From NCBI GenBank assembly GCA_003427395.1, contig BFEA01000179.1:602199-638957 (forward strand): 36,759 nucleotides of DNA. The letters run 5' to 3'. This document shows, one piece after another, positions 30,297 to 36,759 of the stretch; position 1 is the stretch's first letter; every line of letters starts with the position of its first letter. A program made the position numbers and the translations under genes. This DNA is from Chara braunii. Taxonomy: Eukaryota; Streptophyta; Charophyceae; Charales; Characeae. The notes beneath the pieces were generated by a model, which made no database searches, was not told the DNA's origin, and was given only the letters and a program-made list of their open reading frames with translations.

Positions 30297-33200
30297 CGCA
30301 TGTTGATGTCGTGAGTCTTCATCTTCAATACGACAGGTACATCATCCGATGTGTTGCCATGGGGATAAATGAGTTTTGGGGGAGCTAATGTAATTACAAG
30401 CTTAGCTAGTGCAATACCTATTGTAGGAGACACCATAGTAACTTGGTTATGGGGAGGCTTATCGGTGGATAACGCAACCTTAGTGTGACCTGTTGACCTA
30501 TAAATGTCGTAGGGCGTGAAATGGTCGTTGCTCACGAAATGGACAACAATTGAATCCGGATGCAAGGTCTGCCTATGTTGCGATGCTCAGTAGACTCCTG
30601 CACCTTTAAAACAGAGCTGGCAACTCTCTGAATTCGAACGGAAACGTACAGGGAAGAAAGCCACGACGAACTATTGAACAAGTAAGCGTCGCTACCCGAA
30701 TGTTATGAGTACTGACCACACTTAGGGACTGATGGAGAGGCCACTGAGCCATAAATTTGAGGTTTGTCGGTTAGCATCCCAAGGGACATGGACAAAGAGC
30801 GGTCCTGAGTGTATCATCTACGTCCATGTAACCACCTCACGGAGTATATCTTGTGTCTAAAGCTTTATTGCGTTGGCTATTTTATACCGAAAAGCTTTTG
30901 TGTCGGCTTCGTTATCCTCACCAGGTTTGGCATCGTCTCCCCTACCAAAAAGGCTCAGCGTGGTCAGTCGCTTCAGGAGGGTTTCGTCGTTGCTTTTCCA
31001 CGCACAAGACTCTACCACAACACGACTTTCTTCAGTCCAATCGGAATACAGAGATTGATTAGCACGTTGAACGTTGGTCACCGGAAAATTGGTTTCCTTC
31101 GGCTGGCCAGAGAGAGTCGTGACCATCGCCCAGAGAATATATCGATGAGGGTGTAACACTTTGTGTGTTCTTTTATGCACGACGCACCATAACAAAATAC
31201 TTGCTTCGCCAATGAAGGCGTCGTCCGGATATGCTTCGATTCGCACAATTCTTCAACACGACGGGCATACACGAGGCGGGCGAGTTCAGCTTCGTCCATC
31301 TCAGGACTTCGGGAAGGGTATTGGCTTAAGGATCGACGTTTCTGCGACTCTTCTCCTCCAGGGGTTAGCCACATCTCTGTGCTAATCTCTTTCGGCAGGG
31401 ACTTTTCGACACTGCACGAGAGCATCCACGCGAGTTGTCTTCTTCGGTTGAGGTGTTGGGCAGAAGAATTGGCGACCACGTGGAGGCACAGGCTTGCGTG
31501 GTCGGGAGAGCGGATTAAGAACACTTACAACATTGACACCCACTTAATACGGTTGCATCCTGCGGATCCAGAGGTGATCCTTCCGGAGTTGGTCCCCTTC
31601 GAGTAAGCTCGATGAACCAGCACTGGCTATCCACGTTCACACTACCGTCAGACTTTCTGAGTTTGTGGCAGTCTCTCATCCGCCCATATCTAGCGTTCGA
31701 GCTCAAAGCGATCCCGGGGCTCGACTTGGAAGAAGACAGGTGGACCGCATGGCTGGAGGCTTTCACAGCGCTTAGTTTCTGCCTACTCAACGTCGAGGTC
31801 ACGTTGTCGGTGCGAATACCCTGACAAGGGTATCCGCCCTGGTTTTTGCAGATGACTGGAAATCAGTTTGGTTTAAAGTTTAGATTTACCACGCGAGGCG
31901 CGGCAGGGTCTATGGTTTGAATTGACTGGACGGTTGACTAGAGTAGAGGGTGTGTGGGCGAGTAGACTTAAGGCGCGCGTGATCTCTTTGTTGTTGATGA
32001 TTGAAGAGTCGGCGTGGTCGTCGGCCATATTTTTTATTTTCTGATTAAACTAGGATTAAAGAGATTTTGTCTCTTGATTGGTACGCTTGCCTATGACTTG
32101 TGCGTACGTGCGAAGGACGACATCGACAACAACGCGATTTTGAAAAACATTTCGCGTCGCACAGAACCCGCTTATTTAGGTGCCCGACAATACTGGACCC
32201 AACCTTGGGTCTAGTACTATCGGTTACAGCATTCAACTTTCATCAAATAGATTCGTGGATCGAGATTGAGCGGCAGCTACGCGAGGATATCAGAGTAGCG
32301 TAGAGGGACCGAGGGGTTGAGGGCCTGGCGGGCCATTCCCCTTGGTTTTGCCGTCGGTAGCATCAAAGAGGTAGTAGCGGATCCTTTTTCCCGTCCGTCG
32401 TAGTCTGACGATTAAAGGTTTCTAAATATTTTCATTTATTGTCGCCCACGAGAAGAAACCCGAGTGGCGGGGGTTGCCGCACTGCACCGTCCGCCAACCA
32501 TGATCTGTCGTGAGAGGTTGGAGTGTGTGCATGCTCGTTGGGACCACAAAAGATAGTGGACCGTGCTCTCGGCACTGTGGGACGGCCGCGGCAGCAGTCC
32601 ACCCATGGAAAGCCTTCTCCGCTTCGGTCTTCAAAGTTCTCATTTGAATATTTGCTATTATCACCGGGATCTGCACAAGGCTCAGGCCTAGGCGTTGCAG
32701 CAGGCCCACGCCTCTTTACTCACCTGGGCGTCAAAGTGAACGGCGCTGAAGCGGCCGGCCTGTGCTTGAGGCTGGCTAGGCAACCAGCGGTCTGGTATAG
32801 TTGGTACACCCATGAACTATCGAAAATACAGACCGGAGTTTACCGCAAACGCCTAAATTTTATTTTTAGTTTTAGGCGACCTCCTCGAGAATTGGTGGAA
32901 ATTCACTCACAAGAGAGCTTGCACGGGTTGTGGATGGTGCCGTACGACCAGCAAAGTTCCAGTCTCCCTTTGTTGTAGACGGCCAGGGCCTTATCCCATC
33001 TGAAAAAGTATAGCAGTGTGACCCGAACCTTTCCTGTGGAGGGCAAGACTAGAGAAGAAGGCTGGTTGGGATTGCAGCGACAGCGGCGTGCAATCCGTTC
33101 GTCGGACTCGGGTATAGGAGCCGAAGACTATCCGAGCTAGCGAGTAGCCGCTTTCCTTTCTTATCACAATTCTCATGCGATCATTAGGCTGAGCAAGCAC

Positions 33201-33870
33201 GTGAGGCTGCGCTGGGCGCTGTTGGACCACGACCTGCTGGATGCAGCGCTAGTATTCGGGGCACTAAAACGCAGAAGAAGAGAAGACGAACCTGGGCACG
33301 ATGCTGCACCAGGATGCATTTGTAGACGAAGATGGCGGGGGAGGAGAGCGAAAGGTGATATCAAAGGACGAACTACTTGCCCGATTCTCGACGGATCAGG
33401 CGGAGTAAGAGCCGGGTTCCAGAGTTTTGGGGCGTGCGCATCCGGATCTTAAGTCAGATTCGCGCGAAAGTTAGTGTAGATTTTGTAGAAGGAGTTATTT
33501 GGAGAATGTCGTGCGCGGGAGCTTAACGAAGGTGGATATGGCCGTGTGGGGAAAACGCGGATCTCTCTCGTTTCCTGATGATAACGAGCGAGGGAGGAGC
33601 CGTTTTGGAGGTATTAGAGGAGGGCGAATCATTGGAGAAGGTAAGTTTTGAGGGTAGATCAGTAGGATTGGAGTTAGGAAGAAGGGTTAGTGCGGGGAGG
33701 CAGCGATGAAGTTAAAAAAGATGGGAGCGAAGAAGATCGGGTGCTCTCGTTTCTTGACGCGTTTCGGCAGGATAAAAGTTGAATCTCAGGTTTTGATGTG
33801 GGGCGAATCCGTTGGCGAAGTCACATTCAGAGTAGAGTGAGTAATTTTGTTAGTAGGAGAAAAAGTGCAA
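30297..33870. other. unassigned DNA downstream of the retrotransposon
   Basis: No LTR start of the local family and no recognised gene. Overlapping open frames up to 151 codons (32523-32978, plus) are present without identifiable domains. A hairpin ATACCCT/AGGGTAT at 31816-31833, preceded by GTTGTCGG, repeats the one at 15281-15298 preceded by ATTGTCGG and is probably a fragment of repeat family D's end. Confidence 0.45.
30857..31524 (-). pseudogene. possible broken coding region of unknown function
   Basis: Two adjacent minus-strand frames (31078-31524 and 30857-31246) of 148 and 129 codons overlap in different frames. Both have fairly protein-like composition, for example MDEAELARLVYARRVEEL in the first and NQSLYSDWTEESRVVVES in the second. 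They could be one gene with a frameshift, perhaps a transposon fragment. The complementary strand also has open frames here, so the strand is uncertain. I do not recognise any family. Confidence 0.2.
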
Positions 33871-35279
33871 CATGGAGGGAGTGGGCGTTGCGACCGCGAA
33901 AGGAGCTACTTCGAGAAATCTCACACCCAGCCGCTTTCCGACGCTAGGTTCGCTTGATCTTGATCCTCTGACCGATGGAAGTAGCCTCATACTATCTTGT
34001 TGGACACGTGGCGGCACTCCCATCTTTTTGCCGCCCTCTCGGTGGGAGTGGTGTAGAGCCGGCCGAGGAGAGAGGGTGAGAGGGAGCGGGACGGAATAGA
34101 GAAGGGGAGGCCTACCAACTGACTACATGATGTGTATTTCTGTAAACTCACGAAAAGAGCTATTCAACTCCGTTTGTGTAATCGAAGGGGGCAACGTGGG
34201 GCCAGTTGTGAAGCGGGAAACTTGCCTGCGTGAAAATTTTGAGTACCTGTGGGATAGGTGTACGAAGTTTATCCCAGCGATAGCGAAGGGACCAGTCGGG
34301 GAACTGGAAACTCACCAGCTGTCGAGGTCACGGTAAGACCAACTGAGGGGGAGCCGTGGGTTTGAAGACTTACCTGTGGCTGGCTCGCTGGCCATCCCAT
34401 CGTTTGGAGGCAGGAGGAGTGAGCCACGAGAGGTAGAGACTTACCTGTTGACTAGCGTGCAGCTCATCATATTGGTCGAAGCAGCAACATGTCAGCGGCA
34501 GGGCACAGACTTGGTTGTTAGCTGGTAAATTGTTCGTTCTACCGCGGTTGAAGCAGCGTGGGGCGAGTCGAGAAGGAAGATGGAGGCCAGATTCGCATAT
34601 AGCCAATGTATTTAGAACTGCGAGCATTACACGGTAACTTACGACTGTCGACAGGGAGATTGATCGTAAGGACTTGTAGACTCATCAGTAGAGCTAGCAC
34701 GCTGCTACACAGTGGGACAAAGCAACCAGCAGGCCAACTGTGGGGCACAGATTTAGCTGTTAGCCGGTGCACTGTTCATCCTGACGGACGGGGTAGTAGG
34801 AGACGAGCCCCGAAGGTTGCAGACTTGCGGAGGGGTGCCCTTTGTTGCAGTTTGGGGAGTCATCTGGGAACCAGCAATTGGTAGTTTGACTTCAGTTTGA
34901 CCAAGTTGCTATTGCATCCTTGACCATCATTGCAGGGCCCTCAGGTGAGTGAAGGTGTCAAGGCCCTCTCCTGGAAGTTGAGTACGTCCCTCTCTTGTAT
35001 CTCGAGCATCTGGAACCCCTCCTTCTGCCTTTCTTACTCTAAGTCTAATCCTGTTCTGAGCGGAAGTCGGAAGGCGGGATTGCAACCCGTAGGACCGCAA
35101 CGAGACTCTGTGGGGAGTCAGCCCACCGATTGAGGGAGCTTTATCGAAACTCAGGACGAGTTCTGGAGGCAGGGAACTGGGAGGTAACCATTGTTTTCCT
35201 TCTATAAACCATGTTATAACCCATATATGTATCTCTTGCTATGTTTGGTTGAGTATACTGCATATACCCTTACTTTGAC
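33871..35279. other. unassigned DNA with a 242-bp degenerate duplication and a hairpin pair
   Basis: Around 34501 and 34743 the words GGGCACAGA, TTAGCTGGTAA/TTAGCCGGTGC and GTTCRTYCT recur with an offset of 242 bp. The word AGACTTACCTGT appears at several places between 34360 and 34450. Two hairpins share bases and exclude each other: GGCGGCA/TGCCGCC (34010-34035) and CACTCCCA/TGGGAGTG (34015-34050). No gene recognised. Confidence 0.45.
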
Positions 35280-36375
35280 TTTGAGTTTGACTTTTAGGAT
35301 TTAAACCAGACTTAAATAAAGGAATGTCTGGGTAATTTCAGTTTCAGTTTTGTCTGACTGAAAGCAGATTGTGGGATTGCATGTAAGGGAAGAATAGGAG
35401 AAAGTTCGTTTTGTTTGAGTTTGACGGGGCCAATCAAAGGCTGGGCAAGTCCTTATAAGTTTGGGGAAGCCCAGTGCTACGTTTATGTTTGAATTGCCTG
35501 GAGAACCAGACATGTTCCATGAGTTTGGGTGGTCTGGTTGCTCTGATTTGTGAGGGCTGTCTGTGGCTGACTTTTTAGGAACCAAACATTGTTCCAAAAG
35601 TTTGGGTGGCTTGATTTCCTTGTTTAATTTGGGTTTCTTTGTTTCTTTTGGCTTTGAACGAGGAGGTATGAACATGTTCCATAAGTTTAGGTAGCTCAGC
35701 CTCTTTCCGCTTCACCATTGAGAAAAATAAATCAGGAAAAAGACCAGACATGATCCATATGTTTGGGTCGTCTTGGTCCAATGCCACGTACATGCGGGAA
35801 CCAGAAGGTTATAACTTGACTATATTTTATTACTATTCTATTTATGAACAAGCTAGTTGGACAGGGTTCCATAAGTTTGGGTGGTCTTACTATAGCTTAT
35901 CACAAATTGAAGAAAGTATCAACTAAGAATAAATTTGTGATACGAAGGGCCGGACTGAATCTCGAGCTAAAGATGATCGGTTAAATTATATGCTACCTCA
36001 AAAGACTAAGTCCAGATAATTATATAAAACTTGGATACTTAAACAGTTTAGGGCGACTAGGGTGGCCTAGTCATGTTCCCAAGGAAGAGAAAAGTTGTTG
36101 TGCCCTGTGTTTGTGAGAGACGGTTAACGGGGGCCCAAATATTCGCCGTTTTCGTTGGCAATTGCGGTGCGAATTTCATCAAAATTTTTAAAAACAAACG
36201 ATATGAAACCATAGTGCAAACATAAAAAAAGGAAACAGGCAAAAAAAAACGAAAAAAATAATACCCTTGGTTAACCACGTGTGGTGTTTGTGTATATTCA
36301 ATGGTTGAGCTAGACATGTTCCATAAGTTCGGGTGGTATAGCTTTATGCCTTATGTAAGCTGGTATAAAGGGATA
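35280..36375 (-). repeat. further copy of the covarying-stem array (inverted relative to 11570-12480)
   Basis: The reverse complement follows 11570-12480 in order. Cores (CATGTTCCATAAGTTTGGG on this strand) lie in stems CTGGGC/GCCCAG (35441-35446, 35469-35474), AACCAGAC/GTCTGGTT (35514-35521, 35542-35549), GACCAGAC/GTCTTGGTC with one bulged T (35742-35749, 35770-35778) and others near 35590, 35670, 35860 and 36315. Several stems differ in sequence from their counterparts at 11.6-12.3 kb but remain paired. Confidence 0.82.
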
Positions 36376-36759
36376 AATACTCCTGGTTGCACACATGACG
36401 TACTCCTGGTATATGTAAGAAGTTTATAACTTGACTATATTTTATTACTATTCTATTTATGAACAGGTCAGTTAGATAGGGTTCCATAAGTTTGGGTGGT
36501 CTTACTATAGCTTATCACAAACTGAAGAGAGTATTAACTAAGAATAAATTTTCGGTACGAAGGGCCGGACTGAATCTCGAGCTAAAGATGATCGGTTAAA
36601 TTATATAATACCTCAAAAAACTAAGTCCAGATAATTATATAAAACATGGATACTTAAACAGTTCAGGGCGACTGGGGTGGCCTAGTCATGTTCCCAAGGA
36701 AGAGAAAAGTTGTTGTGCCCTGTGTTTGTGAGAGACGGTTAACGGGGGCCCAAATATTC
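35808..36759. repeat. 615-bp tandem duplication, second copy cut by the window end
   Basis: The segment 35808-36144 is repeated almost exactly at 36423-36759 (ATAACTTGACTATATTTTAT at 35811 and 36426; GGTTAACGGGGGCCCAAATA in both). The offset is 615 bp throughout and the match continues to the last base of the window, so the array may continue. Confidence 0.93.
36116..36283. mobile_element. Mutator-like MITE (168 bp) with 9-bp target-site duplication
   Basis: GTGTTTGTG at 36107-36115 is repeated at 36284-36292. The left end AGAGACGGTTAACGGGGG and the inverted right end CACACGTGGTTAACCAAGGG share the GGTTAAC core seen in the elements at 9302 and 12694. Related sites without the insert occur twice in the window: near 12612 (CCATGTGTTTTGTGTATGCC) and near 11650 in reverse complement. 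A second copy of the left end begins at 36731 because of the 615-bp duplication. No coding capacity. Confidence 0.78.

Noticed and set aside
33365-33392. GGACGAACTACTTG as a possible 3' LTR start of the gypsy element
   Set aside because: Only about twelve bases match the LTR start and the following sequence is unrelated.

Overview
This is a eukaryotic nuclear window, most likely from a land plant. The evidence is (i) a piece of plant-type mitochondrial DNA carrying the 3' end of the large-subunit rRNA gene followed by the start of nad4L, (ii) a Ty3/gypsy retrotransposon whose primer-binding site matches the plant initiator-Met tRNA type, and (iii) an L1-type LINE reverse-transcriptase scrap. 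The species cannot be named. No intact host protein-coding gene could be recognised. Nearly everything is mobile elements, their decayed derivatives, tandem repeats and hairpin-rich repeats.

Layout. 1-3700: CT microsatellites, an AT-rich region and a degenerate tandem repeat made of small hairpins. 3697-6425: a LINE fragment abutting a ~2.7 kb solo LTR on the minus strand. 6428-8650: unassigned DNA, then a dispersed repeat (family D) carrying a tRNA-like insert. ~8280-15335: a very large, imperfect inverted repeat (about 7 kb). Its arms carry ~124-bp tandem units, and its centre is an array of a conserved ~20-nt core inside different self-complementary stems. Two Mutator-like insertions interrupt the arms. 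16.3-17.1 kb: three hairpins of another covarying type, an AG tract and an assembly gap. 17967-18363: nuclear mitochondrial insert. 19.4-21.5 kb: tandem repeats and two further copies of family D. 22316-30296: one Ty3/gypsy element with a 5' LTR, primer-binding site, broken gag, protease, a pyrimidine-rich/proline-coding tract, a pre-RT linker and integrase. The reverse transcriptase and RNase H are missing, apparently in frame, and no 3' LTR was found. 30.3-35.2 kb: largely unassigned. 35.28-36.76 kb: another copy of the central hairpin array, in the opposite orientation, with a 168-bp Mutator-like MITE and a 615-bp tandem duplication cut by the window end.

The most interesting signal is shared by several unrelated-looking repeats. 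Copies keep the same loop or core but have different stem sequences that remain complementary (for example CTAGAC/GTCTAG, TAGTCAGAC/GTCTGACTA, AACCAGAC/GTCTGGTT and CTGGGC/GCCCAG around the same ~20-nt core). This is either structural selection or a palindrome-restoring mutational process. All homology statements are by-eye comparisons inside this window; no database search was run.
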